From Shinisaurus crocodilurus (lineage: Eukaryota > Chordata > Lepidosauria > Squamata > Shinisauridae), in assembly GCA_021292165.1 (NCBI GenBank), contig CM037878.1:240341546-240405545 (forward strand): 64,000 nucleotides of DNA, given 5' to 3'. The notes beneath the pieces are model-generated. The model had not been told where the DNA came from. It saw only the letters and a list, made by a program, of their open reading frames with translations, and did no database searches. Below, piece by piece: positions 11,960 through 23,442 of the stretch (positions are counted from its first letter, which is position 1; each line of letters begins with the position of its first letter). The translations under genes were made by a program, and so were the position numbers.

Positions 11960-12425
11960 AGGCTTTTAAGGGTGCAGTCCAGACCCAGTGGGGATGCCTG
12001 TAAGCCCCCAAACTTGGAGGATGACGGGCATCCTATGCAGGGTGGGAGGGGCACAGAGGCAATCTTCGCCTCCCCGCTCCTCCCGCCCTGCAAGTCAGCT
12101 AGATGGCTGGTTTTGGCTGTCTAGCTGCGGCACTTCAGATGGGGAGGGAAGGAGGATGGAGAGCCACCAGGATGTGTCATATCCTGGCAGCCACGGTCCC
12201 TCCTTGCCCCCCAGAATGCCCTCTTTACCCCTTCTCTGAGGTCGCCTTTACGACCTCGGAGAAGTAGCCAGTGCGGTGCTTTCCACACCAGCTGTGAAGG
12301 GGGGGATCCGAGCGCAGATCCCCAGCTCTGAGGTCAGAGCTCTTTTTCCATCCAGCCTCGGATTTGGGAATCCAAAGCATCCTATGGCCCTCTAGATGCT
12401 GTCTAGGGGCCATAGGATTGCTCTG
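11960..12425 (-). repeat. GC-rich interspersed repeat, copy 2
   Basis: This copy is inverted relative to 8597-9027: it ends with GGGGCCATAGGATTGC. Shared blocks with the copy at 57150-57606 include CAATCTTCGCCTCC/CGGTCTTCGCTTCC, TATCCTGGCAGC and GAATGCCC next to an inverted GACCTCGGAGA stem. It is non-coding. Confidence 0.55.
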
Positions 12426-12673
12426 CCCAGGCTCTTCCCCATTACAGTTTAAAGAGGCCTGGGGAGGGGGTTGATTAAGATTGGATGGAGGTAATCCTAA
12501 TTAATCCCTCAAAGACTTTTAACTCCAAAAGGGGTAGAACCCTTAAAAGGTTGAAGCATCATGAGTTGAGGTGTCTGGAGGGCAATCAGCGTGTGTGACC
12601 TCCTTTGGGTTCTTTATTGGTTAATTCTCTCTCATTTAATTTACAAACTAATAATTTTCCGGTTACCTGAGGG

Positions 12674-13463
12674 CAGGACCGGTGCAGGGCAGTTTGGCGC
12701 CCTAGGCAAAATCAGATTTAGTGCCCCCCCTTATCACTTGAGCCCTCCCTCCAGGGGGGGCTCCGGAGCAAAGCAGCCGGGAAACGCCTGCTCGCCCAGC
12801 GCCCCCCCCGGCCCCGCTACCGGGGCCAGCAGCCCTCCACAGGCCTGGAGGCGGCGGTGCCTCCGGGACCCATTTCCACAGGCAGCCGGGTAAGGGGCAC
12901 GCCGAGGGAGCTGCGTCGGAGGCAAGAGCAGAGCGGGGGTCCTGCTATCCGGGGTGGGAGGGTGGCGTCGGTCAAGCTGGGGGACTCCTGCCCAACTCCA
13001 GAAGGCAAGTTAAGTTTGGGGGGGGAAATTAGGAGGGGGCGGCGGAGCTGCGGAGAGTGCGCTGGGCTCTCGCGGGGGGGGAGGCGGGCACGGCCGGGGG
13101 CGTCTAGCTTAGCCCAGGTGCCCACTCGCTCCTGGGGGATGCGCTGCCGGCGGGGAGGAGCTAGGGGCCGGCTGCCCACCGCGCTCCTCTTCTGGCGGCG
13201 GCTGCTGGCGGCTGCTGCTGCTCCTGGCGCAGCTGCCTCTTCCCAGCAGTCCCTGTTGCCCAGCAGTCCTGGCGGCGGTGGCGAGGAAGAGTCAGCTGAG
13301 CGAGTGAGCTTCCTGCTGCTGCTGCTACCGCCGCCGCCGGTCTCCGCAGCCCGGGAAGGGAGGGAGGAAGGAAAGAAGGCGCAGGAGCGGAGCGTTTCTG
13401 CGCCCGCTTTAGCCGTGTGCTCTAGGCAGCGGCCTAGTTTGCCTAGCGGTAGCGCCGGCCCTG
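12674..13463. mobile_element. hAT non-autonomous element, GC-rich, with perfect 8-bp duplication
   Basis: The left end is CAGGACCGGTGCAGGGC and the right end GCGCCGGCCCTG. The flanks are identical octamers, CCTGAGGG, at 12666-12673 and 13464-13471. The family is shared with 49277-50656. The interior is very GC- and CpG-rich and carries long but spurious ORFs on both strands (up to 246 codons). It would look like a CpG island to a promoter finder. Confidence 0.88.
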
Positions 13464-13605
13464 CCTGAGGGTTATCCCTGGGTATGCAGAACTTCTCCCC
13501 CATATGTGGGCAACCCTGTTTTACTGTCCTACTGGTTGATACAACACCACCACACACTTTACTATGAGAAGGAACAAGTTGGGAGTCCTATGAGGAAATA
13601 AGCAA

Positions 13606-13732
13606 TTAAAGGTGCAATCCTATGCAACTTTAGACAGAAAAAGGCCTACAACTCCCAGCATGCTGCTGGCTGGGGCATGCTGGGAGTTGTAGGCCTTTTT
13701 TCTGTCTAAACTTGCAGAGGATTGCGCACTAA
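13606..13732. mobile_element. Palindromic TTAA-type MITE (piggyBac-like)
   Basis: A near-perfect hairpin of about 120 bp: GGTGCAATCCTATGCA, TAGACAGAAAAAGGCCTACA, then the core ACTCCCAGCATGC and the complements. The left flank is TTAA (13606-13609), the right flank CTAA (13729-13732). Both arms carry CCTACAACTCCCAGCATGC, at 13645-13663 and, inverted, 13675-13693. Confidence 0.75.
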
Positions 13733-14003
13733 GAAATTCACACATACACAAAATGCAATCATGTGCGACTGTTGAGCTCTGAGGGAGGATGGACAGCTTC
13801 CTGCTCAACTAGCCCTGAACTTTAGCATGCTAGTATTGTAGCGCAATTTTATTTATTTATTTTTAAAGTATGTTTATCCCACGTTTCTATCAGTGATACA
13901 GAAAGTAGCTGTCGGTGTCTTCCCATGAATAAATTGTTCTGGGGTTGGTGTTAAAGCCATAAAACATTAATTACATGGAAGATAGACCAGGATTAACATT
14001 TTA

Positions 14004-14096
14004 AAAGACAAAGAGTCTTGTGGCGCCTTAAAGACTAACAAATTTATTATGGAATAAGCTTTCATGCACTACAGTCCACTATGTTATTCATGAGAC
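14004..14096 (+). repeat. Interspersed repeat with CTTAAAGACTAACAAATTTATT core
   Basis: The block GAGTCTTGTGGCGCCTTAAA, then GACTAACAAATTTATTATGG and AAGCTTTCATGCACTACAG, is repeated at 40296-40385. A similar sequence is widespread in reptile genomes. No termini or coding capacity were identified. Confidence 0.55.
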
Positions 14097-15649
14097 AATG
14101 GAAACAAATAAACATCAAGCTATGTTTGTTGCTGAGTACAGTATTACTTATAATATGAACTTATGTTTGTTTTATCTTTTGCTCTTTTTACACAGAAACG
14201 TTCAAAACAAGAGATCTGTTCCTAACCTAACACCCCATCCATCCTCTACCCTGCTCCCAGATCCACTAACTGCTTTAACTGATAAATCCCAACTGCAACT
14301 TTCCCAACATCTCACCTTCTAGTATCATCCCATCCTCCAAGCTATTTATTTATTTGAAGTATTTTTATGTTGCACCTTAGCCAAACAGGCTCCCAGAGTT
14401 TACAAACAATCAGTTAAAACAAGCCTGCCCACAGGCTTACAACCTAAAAATACATGACACACAAGGAAAGAGGGATGGAGAGGGAAGAGGAAAAAATGAA
14501 GTCATATTTTAGCAGAGTTCATGGAATGGCCCTGCCTTCCCTCTTATCTCCTTCTGTACACCCTGCTGCAATGGCTGCTAGTAGTGACAGCTGAAGGAGG
14601 AAGAGCCTTCCTGGAGATGGTCTTTAGCAATTCTGAAGCAATCCCCCTTCTCCGATCCAATTATACTACAGAACACAATTCACTACATCACCCTTTCCCT
14701 AAAGGGAATGTGTCTCTACATTTCAATTAGTCTGTGCAATTTTTGACACCATCCTCCTGAACAATTAGTCCATGCAGAAATCTCACAGCCACTGTGGTGG
14801 GTGGGTCCCTGATGCCACATGGTCATGCAGGCAGTCTCTGCTCCAGTGCAGTGCAATCTCTGTAGCACTGGATCTGTCCACAGGCATTTCTGTCTGTTCT
14901 TACATATATCTTGTATCAGGATGGCAGTCAGCTAGCAACCCTGACCTCTCCGTCAAACCCTCCAGCTTCAGTTCTGCTTGCTTTACTCCCCAGACATCTT
15001 TGGAGTCTAGCCATGGATCCCATATACTTGCGTGCATTGCAGTTGTAGTGGTGGTCAGCTAAGATTCAACCTCTCGGGCTCCCAGGATGTATGCTCTGAT
15101 AAACATCTTATTCTGTCTGGAACCCCCCATTCCTGGGATATAATCAAGTTCAGGTTCTGCTTGCCCTGCCAAACATATATATTACTTCATTCAATTGTAG
15201 GTGTGATCCAAGTCTAGGCGTGCCAACCTTCCAGTTTGTATACAACAAGAGATACAGGTTTAACCACCTGACAGAGCCCTCTGCATTTCCTTTCAAACTT
15301 TGTGCATTGCCCCCTTCACTGGAAAGCAGTTTGCACCCAAACTAGTTCCCCAGCCCTATAGAATTGGATTGTCACATGAAGGTCATACTGTGTAAAACTA
15401 AGATTTGTTCTGCAGCCCCAAAAGGCTCCACAATCTGATCCCAGAAAGGTTGCTCTCTTACATCCACCATTTCCCCCCATCAACACTGCCCTATGTAAAA
15501 AGTATGTGTGTAAATCACTATATTTAATTTCCTCATCCCTGGGTGGCTCCTAGCCTCTACAAGCCACTACTGGTAGCCTGTCCTTTCCCATTTCTTTAAT
15601 AATGTGAGAGCTTAATGTTCTTTTTGATACTCCAGCAATGTTGTCCCCT

Positions 15650-16960
15650 TACTGTTGTTCCAATCACTGGAAATGGCTAGAGGCTCCACTGCCATTGTTA
15701 CTACATCCCTCTGGGGAGTGGCCACAGGTTGTCAGGACAAGGCATCCACGTTCGAATTTTTTTTTTCCTGGCTGTGCACTATGTCATAATCATAGTCGGC
15801 TAGTTTCTCTCCAGCCAATGGACTAACTGTCCCACTGGCTTATGACAACTATGCAGCCAATACAGGGAATTACGGCCAGTCCTTACCATGAATTTATGCC
15901 CAAGAAGGAAGTGCCTAAAATGCTTTGTGAACTTGGCATATTAATGCTGTGCTTTGCTCGATGCATAGTTGACATACAACAACACCTATTCTTGGTTCTC
16001 CACTATTGGTGATAGAACAGCCCAGATCTCCACATCACTGCCATCTGTGTCCAGCATGAAAGGCAACATCAACATGGGATAAGGGTATGCTAGCACCAGG
16101 GCGGAGGTTAACCATCTCTTTAGCTCTAAAAAGCCTGGCTGCATTCCACAGTCCAGTTAAACTTGACCCCCTTTTCAATCAGCTGGGATAAGGGGCTAGC
16201 TCTTGTGGAGGGCTTCACCACCAAGTCACTCTACATAATATGAGACTAAATCCATAAAGTTCTGAACTTTGCTTACTGGTTTTGGAGGGGGTTATGACTT
16301 CACAGTTTCCAATCTGTTCAGCTAAGTTGCCACTCCCTTCAGTGGAAATAGTGTGCCCCAGGTACTTCACTCTCTTACTGAAGAGGGTACATTTGGCAGA
16401 TTTGATCTTCAGGTTAGCATCACAGAGGCACTATAGAAAAGTCTGGCCAACCACTATGATATAATCCAGATAGACCAGACAAGAGTTGCCCTGAAGATCA
16501 GCAAGCACCACAACTATGAACCTCTGGAATGTGTTTGAGGCATTACAGAGCCTGAATGTCATCACATTAGATTCACACAAGCCCTGCTGGGTGTAGAATG
16601 CTATCTTCTTCACATCCTATGCCTGCCTTACAACCTGCCAATTCCCACTAGAATATCCAAGGTAGAAAAACGCAAGGCTTTTGCTTATAAATCCAAAGTG
16701 TTATCTATTTTGGGGAGTGGGTGAGCATCTTTCACAGTAATTTCCTTTAAATGCTGGTAGTTAAAGCAAAACCAGGCACTGCCATCTTCCTTCCTTACTA
16801 AGACCTCCTGCACTGCCCAAAGGCGGTTTGGAGGTTGAATAATGCCCCCTCCCCTACTTCCTGTAGTTGCTCTTTGAATGCCTGTGGAAAATGAATCTGT
16901 CTTGGGTGCTGTTTTATCAGCCGATTCCACTGGGTATTGATGCAATTTTTAGCCGAGTTC
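15650..16960 (-). mobile_element. Ty3/gypsy LTR-retrotransposon pol remnant
   Basis: Minus-strand pieces match Ty3/gypsy pol in the expected order. Residues near 16945-16685 contain VLVRKEDGSAWFCFNYQHLK and the VKDAHPLPKIDNTLDL block. Residues near 16613-16431 contain TQQGLCESNVMTFRLCNASN and YLDYIIV, where the second catalytic aspartate of YLDD is Y. Beyond about 16430, stop-riddled RNase H-like pieces follow (ELKRWLTSALVLAYP near 16100; FMLDTDGSDV near 16050). No LTRs are recognised. The element is a dead relic with stops and frameshifts. Confidence 0.75.
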
Positions 16961-16989
16961 ATACATTCCAGATCATCCCACCCCCCACC

Positions 16990-17185
16990 CCCACTGACTG
17001 GTAGCAGCTCTCCAAGGTTTCAGAGAAGAGTCTCTAGGGAAGTCCAAGATTGAACCTGGAAGCTTCTGCATATGTCTGATACAGATACTTACAGGATTTC
17101 TGTTTATACCTTGGGTAGCTTTAGAGCAGCTGAATCAGGCCAAGGTCTATTTAATCCAACATTCTTTACAAGAATTCTATCAATC
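16990..17185 (-). mobile_element. tRNA-derived SINE fragment
   Basis: GATTGAACCTGGAAGCTTCTG resembles the inverted B-box region of the SINE at 60178-60345, and CAGCTCTCCAAGGTTTCAGA matches its downstream body. CCAAGGTCTATTTAATCC further right fits its far end. The A-box half is missing or diverged. Confidence 0.45.
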
Positions 17186-17194
17186 ACCATACAT

Positions 17195-17357
17195 CAGTCT
17201 TCCCCAACTTGGCACCCTCCAGATGTGTTTGACTGCAACTCCCATAATTCCCATGTATATTGTATTGTACATGGCCACTGGCCATGCTGGTTAGGAATTA
17301 TGAGAGTTGTGAAGCCCCACCCAACACATCTGGAAGGCACCAGGTTGGGGAAGGCTG
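17195..17357. mobile_element. Palindromic hAT-type MITE
   Basis: Inverted ends CAGTCTTCCCCAACTTGGCA and AGGTTGGGGAAGGCTG enclose CACCCTCCAGATGTGTTTGA and its complement. Flanking octamers do not match well. The subgroup is shared with 19259-19408, 33066-33205, and half copies at 27198-27282 and 39990-40074. Confidence 0.65.
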
Positions 17358-17562
17358 CACTATGCGGTCCTCAAGAAATTGGCCAGTGGTCCACTGCACT
17401 GGTGAATGACAGTTGCTCATCTTCTCACCCCATAATATGATATAAGATTAGAGGGGTTCCTAGGGGAAGAACAATTATATAAGTAGGGAACAATTATATA
17501 AGTAGGGAAATGTTTAGGTCTGGCAGAAGACCTAAACATTTGGGAATCTGTTACAACATGGG

Positions 17563-17655
17563 CAGTGCAATCCTATACATGTCTACTCAGAAATAACCCC
17601 TATTAAGGCAAGTGGGACTTACTCCCAAGAAGTATGTATAAGACTGCAGCCTCAA
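17563..17655 (+). repeat. Short interspersed repeat with GCAATCCTATAC end
   Basis: GCAATCCTATACATGTCTAC, TCAGAAATAACCCC, AAGTGGGACTTACTCCCAAG and AGACTGCAGCCT match the family described at 9033-9120. It is non-coding. Confidence 0.5.
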
Positions 17656-17853
17656 TCAAAGTTCCCAGACAGATCCTAACTATGTTTATTAGGAAGTAAG
17701 TCGTATAGATTTAAAATGGATTTACTTCCAAATATGTTCAAGATTACTAGGGTAATATTGAAATCTTACCCCAAGGCAGAGCTACCCTTTTGAATCTCAT
17801 CCATCACAGTCAGATAGTTGGCTACTCATTTTTACAGTTCGGATGACTTGGAG

Positions 17854-19012
17854 CAGTGTTTCTCAAGCTGTGGGTCGGGACTCAACAGTGAGCCTCAGCA
17901 GACATTCAGGTGGGTCAGTGCTGCGGACTGCCTAATACCTCTTTGCCTGACTGCCCATGGCAGCACCATGCACAATGCATAGACAGGTATGGCAGTGGGA
18001 GTTGGTTAGAGAGCAAGGACAATATTTTTAATAATAATAATGATGATAATAGTTTTTTTAAAACTGGGGAAAGGGATAAGAGAGGGACGCTGTTGTAGGA
18101 AGATGGTAAAAGCAGCAGGTGGGAGGGATGAAAGAAACTGGCAGTTGGGGATAAGGTAAAAGTTAAGTGTGAAAAAAGAAGGGGAGAAGAAATGACAGGG
18201 GATGGGTAAGAAGTCTTTGAGAGGCATGTGGAGGGGAGGAGCAAAACAAGATAAACAGTTTTCTCTTCTTAGAGCAGGTGTTCCTAGCCTTTTTGGATCA
18301 GCGGGCACATTTGGAATTTTGAGAGTGTCATGGGTGCTCTCACAAAATGGCTGCCATGGAGGGGCTTGTTCATTCATAAGATGGCTGCCATGGTGGGCAT
18401 GGCCAGTCATTAAACATTCATTTTGCAGAAGGCAAGCTGGAGAGACTAATAAAAGAAGTAACTAGCCCAGGAACCTAAGTAGAAGTCAGTGGTGGGAAGT
18501 CTGAGGTCCAAAATACAAAACCACTCCTTTGAACCCAAGTAAAGATTTTGAACCCAAATTAAAGGCAGCACTGTGTTTTGCAGTATGGCAATCTCCCAGT
18601 TAAGAAAATAATTTAAAATAATCTTAAGAAATAAAATTAAAATCAAGAGAGGCTGGGAGCCTGCTGGGTGCCAAAAGAGATGTTGTGGGCACCAAGGGCA
18701 CCATGTTGGAAACCCAGACTTTGAGCCTCTGGATTAGCACATTCTTCCCAAAATAGGGAATCTGCATAATGATACCTCCAGAGCCAATGCCTATACTTGA
18801 GGAAAGCTGAATTATGGAACTCCCTGCTACAAGGAAATAGCTGTGGCAAAAAAATTTCAGCAATTTTCAAATGGATTAGATCTCAGTATAAAATTATATC
18901 AGCAATTGCCAGCTGATTATGCTGAACTCCGCCTCCATGAGACTAGTGGGCCTTGGTCATTTTCAGCTCTCACAAGCAGGGCCTGTGGGTAGAAAGTTTG
19001 AGAACACCCTAG
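17854..19012. mobile_element. Possible composite hAT element
   Basis: The left end, CAGTGTTTCTCAAGCTGTGG, and the right end, AAGTTTGAGAACACCCTA, are roughly inverted, and the left resembles Charlie/SPIN-type hAT termini. The span includes a second transposon-like segment (about 18270-18460). No clean 8-bp duplication is seen, so the two ends may not belong to one insertion. Confidence 0.3.
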
Positions 19013-19258
19013 TTAGAGAATTCTCAGTTTGAGAATGATTATGCTCCTGCTCAAAAAAAGGCTGCCCTAGTGTAGGAGATCATATTTAAAAAGCCAGTCT
19101 GGTATTGTTGACTATTATTTCTACTTTCAAGTTGTTACAATTCAGTCTGCAGCCTAACTTGCTGTACTTTTAAATGAGCATACATTCCAGAGAGAGGAGA
19201 CAAATTTAGCAACCAACTCTGGAAAACCATAGCTCATTTTTCATATACCAATGTCAGG

Positions 19259-19408
19259 CCAGACCATTCTTCCCCAACCTGGTGTCCTCCAGATGTCTCA
19301 GACTACAACTACCATCATACCTTGCCAGCATGGTCATGCTGGCTGGGGATTATGGGGGTTGTCGTCCAGTACATCTAGAGGCCATCAAGTTGGGGAAGAA
19401 TGGCCTGG
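19259..19408. mobile_element. Palindromic hAT-type MITE
   Basis: CCAGACCATTCTTCCCCAAC at the left mirrors GTTGGGGAAGAATGGCCTGG at the right. The core is GACTACAACTACCATCATAC with its complement TTGTCGTCC. The 150 bp would form a long hairpin. Confidence 0.6.
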
Positions 19409-20715
19409 ACTGTGGAGTCAATATCAGATTTGGGCTGATGTAACTCAACATGGCTCCTGCTTTGCTAGTGTGTGCCATATATAGAATGTTCCCTCTTTCC
19501 TTTTATTCCACTTTTTCCGGTAATTCACGGTTGCTTTCAGCCTTGCTCAGAGATACGCTTCCTCAGGGATCCTCTTCCATGAGGTCAACTTAATTATATT
19601 TCTCTGACAATGCACCTTTGAGGAAGTTTGGAATCCCTGCCAGGGCTGGTGCTGGGACACCTGCTGTCCTGTTGCTGCTGGTGCTCTTGTCATTCTGCCG
19701 CATGCTCATCTGCTCTGACCTGGAGGAAGAATGCCAACACTTGCAGGGAGCAGAAGGAACTTCAGATGCCACTGCCTGCTCCAAGGGGCTGCCTGCCCTT
19801 TCTCTTTGCACAATGGTGGGGATTGGGCCCAGTGGCAGAAGACAAGCAAGTGGGCAATTGCAGGAAGGAGGAGAGGGGCTCACTGAGGGCATCTCCCCCC
19901 CCCCAACCCAGAGCAGACACCCAATCTTTATCACCTTCTGTCATTAAAATCCACTTTGAGGATTGTTGGGACTTGAGAAAGATACTAGGAGAGGATATAT
20001 TGTGGAGTAATATCCTTCCTATCTCATGTTAGTGAGATCAGCAGAGTACAGTCCCTTTCCAGCTTAAAAGAAGCTTAGATTTGGCTAGTGTTAGCCAGTT
20101 AGCATTTGGTAATCCAGGATGCTTTAAGGCAGACTGGATTTCCCTGGTTTTGCCCCCTTTTCTCTCCCTCAGAACAATAATCAGAGACACAGTCTTCTAA
20201 AAGTTAAAAGTAACATTTACTCACTCAGATTATGCAGTTTCATTCAGGCAGGCTTAAAAGCGTTTCTTACAGTTGCTTACAGTACATTTGTAGTTACTTG
20301 GGGTCTGAACTTGTGGAGTTCAGACCAGCAACTCTGGCTACATGCTGCTACAAGGACCACATGGAGACAACAACCTGGTGGCGCCATGCTCACTAGAGTC
20401 TCAACAGAAAGAGGAAGAAGATGGGAGCAACGCCCACTTCCTGTTCAGGCTGTTAATAATTCAATGAGTACCTTCTAGGAAAACCACCCTAGAAGGTATC
20501 AGTGATCTTAACCATTTCACCCAATTATCTGGTGAAACATTAGCCATAGGTTTTGACTGCAATTTTAATTATCCAACAAGTATTATTCTAACACTGGGAT
20601 TAAATGTGTTATGGGAGGCAGGGGGGAGAGGGACGGTAGAAATTCTAAATCTTTATGTGTCAAGTACTACTAAATGCAAGAGCCTAGACTCTGCTCTAGT
20701 TTCTCCCAAGCAGGA

Positions 20716-20874
20716 ACTCCTGTGTTGCTGGAACTGTTTCAGTATATTTTGTATACTGAAATTTTATGCTGTATTTTATTGTATCTGTATTTTATGTTGT
20801 ATTTTATTGTTGTATCTGTGTTTTGTGAATTGCTGTGAACCAACCAGAGATCTTCGGCTATTGGGCAGTATAGA

Positions 20875-20926
<52 letters not shown>

Positions 20927-20930
20927 GCAC
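20716..20930 (+). repeat. LINE 3'-end fragment with (GAT)n tail
   Basis: GTATTTTATTGTATCTGTAT and CCAGAGATCTTCGGCTATTG resemble the 3' UTR of L2/CR1-type LINEs. It ends in a pure GAT/ATG trinucleotide run at about 20875-20926 (17 units). The run makes spurious poly-Met, poly-Ser and poly-Ile ORFs. It is probably a length-variable microsatellite. Confidence 0.6.
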
Positions 20931-22296
20931 AGTGCAGATGGCTTCCCAGCAGGGCTTGTCCCAGCCACTTCAGGACTAAACTATGTTGAAAAGGGTGCAA
21001 CCGCAGACAGCTTGTATCTAGAGGAAGATCACTGCAGTTTTAACTAAAGATGTTTGCAGCTGCTATTTCTTAAACACCAGTAGAAGCTCTGCTGCAGATG
21101 CAAGGCTGTTACAAACAAATTTCACAATTTCCTCCTTATGAAGGAGTTTACTAGGTTGCCAAATGTCACAATGTATGGGTTGGGGAGAATAAAGTTGAAG
21201 CAGGCTGCAGAAAGAGAATGCTTACTCTGGGAAGAAGGTCAGTGTACTTAGGACTGGAGCAATTTATTTACTCAAATCTTTAAATGTGCTGTTTCTTGTA
21301 CAGAAGGCCCAGCCTGCTCCTGTGCTCCCAATCAGAACAGCCATTGTGGAATTTCCTTCTAGGGAAATAATCTACAGACCAGTGTGAGCATCACACAGCC
21401 ACTTCCTGTGTAACCTCTGTCCCGATTTAGCCCATACTTCTGGATAATAAGGAGAGAACAATCTGAACATAGTTGATTCACTATCTTCTTGAACTATAAT
21501 TCTTTCTGCCTTTGTGCCTATTTCTCTTTGGTTTTTCGCCAACTTTCTTTACCTGCTTGTTAGAACACTTCTCTCAGTTCAAACGGAAGTGATGTATTTC
21601 TGATAAAGAACACAAATTAATCAAAATGCTCTTACTCTGAGGGCATTTTCACATCTGACATGTGAATTAAACATTGCCTTTGAGTCTCTTTCACTATTTA
21701 TATTGATGACCCGTGATTGTTAATATGGAAGAGGAAGTGGACGAGAGGCATTTGTAATGTGACTGAGCATCCATGTAGATTTCCTGTTCAAATTGCAACT
21801 TGACTGAAGCAACAGCCACTGTAATGATCATGATACGTGAGAACACCCGTACACTTCAAACAGCATGGTTCCCAACTGTGCAGAGAAAATCCTCCAGAGT
21901 TGTATGCACAGGGACACTCTTCACACTTGCAAATGAATGTACATAGACTGGGGATGGAGCCTACTGCTGTAAGCCCACTCTACCCCTTTCCCATATTTAC
22001 ATATGGATATTTGTAAGGGGCTACCATCTACTGAATGCAAGTAGAGTAGGAACATGGCCTGCTCTAAAATCCCACTCCCTCCATGAACGTCAGCTACCCT
22101 ACTCTGGTTGTATCAAAAGGGCTAGAAGGTTAGTTCTGCAGATTGATTAATCCTGAATAAAAGGATGTCATGGACACCTTCATAGTTTCCTACAACCTAG
22201 TAGGGGCAAGTCATTTTCCAGGAGTGCAGGAGGAGCACTTGCTCACCCTTGATCCTCTACCCTGTGGTCCTTCTTCAAGCTATCTATAGTCTAGGT

Positions 22297-22431
22297 CAGT
22301 GTTCTCCAACCTTGGGTCCTCAGATGTTTTTGGCCTACAACTCCCAGCATGCCCCAGGCAGCTACACTGACTGGGGCATGCTGGGAGTTGTAGTCCAAAA
22401 ACATCTGGGGACCCAAGGTTGGAGAACACTG
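22297..22431. mobile_element. Palindromic hAT MITE with perfect 8-bp duplication
   Basis: Inverted ends CAGTGTTCTCCAACCTTGGG and its complement bound a hairpin. The flanks are GTCTAGGT at 22289-22296 and again at 22432-22439. The arms carry CCTACAACTCCCAGCATGC at 22334-22352 and, on the minus strand, ACTACAACTCCCAGCATGC at 22394-22376. The perfect duplication and few arm mismatches suggest a fairly young insertion. Confidence 0.9.
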
Positions 22432-23260
22432 GTCTAGGTTGTAGATTATATACCTGACAGCCTTTGTTCTTCCACTGTTTAAATATCTCCTAAATGGCTT
22501 AAGAATTATTATACATAAACAGCAGGATCAATCTTTCTGTTCCTTCACTGACCGTAGATGTTGTTTATTCTAGGAGGAAGGAAAATTTAAAGGTAATAGA
22601 GAGACTTAGTTTTGAAATAACCATGGTCATTCTAGTATCTTGTGGGAACAAGGCCCGCTCCTCTGACTGTCATTCCCCAGAACTCACAGATGCAGCTGGA
22701 TGAGAATTTTCCATTGCAACATTTTTTGTTAAGGTGGGTTAAGACCATTACAAAATCTATTCTGAATATTGTCAGTGTGACTGAGTGTAAGATTCTAGCA
22801 ATTAACATCCATGTGGCTCTGTTCTCTCCATTCCAATATCGGGCATTTTATTGCAGGTACAGTATTTTTAGCCTATGTGTATGACATGGTGCCTATATGC
22901 TACATATACATATTAGATGTTAGAAAGTACATATTTAATCTCATTTATTATTTCTTTTTATATTTATGTACTACAATAATTTATATGCCGCCTTTCAGGG
23001 TACAAATCCTTTCAAGGGGGCTTACAAGTAATATCAAAAGAATAAAATCACAATGTTAACAAAAACTCATGAGGAGCCTTCTCACAGGGAAGCTGGTGGT
23101 AGATAACTTGGGGGTGGAGGGAGCCCAGCTGGATCAGCAGCAGATGACTGGTGTTATCCTCATCTCCCTTCCTCTCCCCTCGAATACTTCCTACAGAGCA
23201 GTTGATGGTAGATGGCCCTGTGGGGGAAAGGGGACAGTCCAGCTGGAGGGGAAGGCTGAT

Positions 23261-23442
23261 GACTCCTATGTCAGTGGGGCTCCTTATCCATTGCAGCTTT
23301 TATCTGAGCTTTATAGGAGCTAGCCATGGTCCTCCATGGTGGTGAACCTATTTTGGGAATGAAGTACAGCTCCGTGAATAGCTCCTATAAAGCTCAGAAT
23401 AAAAGCTGCTATGGATAAGGAGGCCCCACGGACACAGGAGTC
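23261..23442. repeat. Long imperfect inverted repeat
   Basis: The left arm, 23261-23322, begins GACTCCTATGTCAGTGGGGC. The right arm, 23379-23442, ends CCCCACGGACACAGGAGTC. The arms are about 62 bp with a 56-bp spacer; both contain CTTTATAGGAGCTA or its complement. Similarity may extend about 7 bp outward. No transposon termini are recognised. Confidence 0.7.

Noticed and set aside
12817..13557. 246-codon minus-strand and 203-codon plus-strand ORFs in GC-rich DNA
   Set aside because: They lie inside a hAT element with perfect duplications and have low-complexity, motif-free translations.
20606..20989. ORFs with poly-Met, poly-Ser or poly-Ile runs
   Set aside because: They are translations of a (GAT)n microsatellite at a LINE tail.
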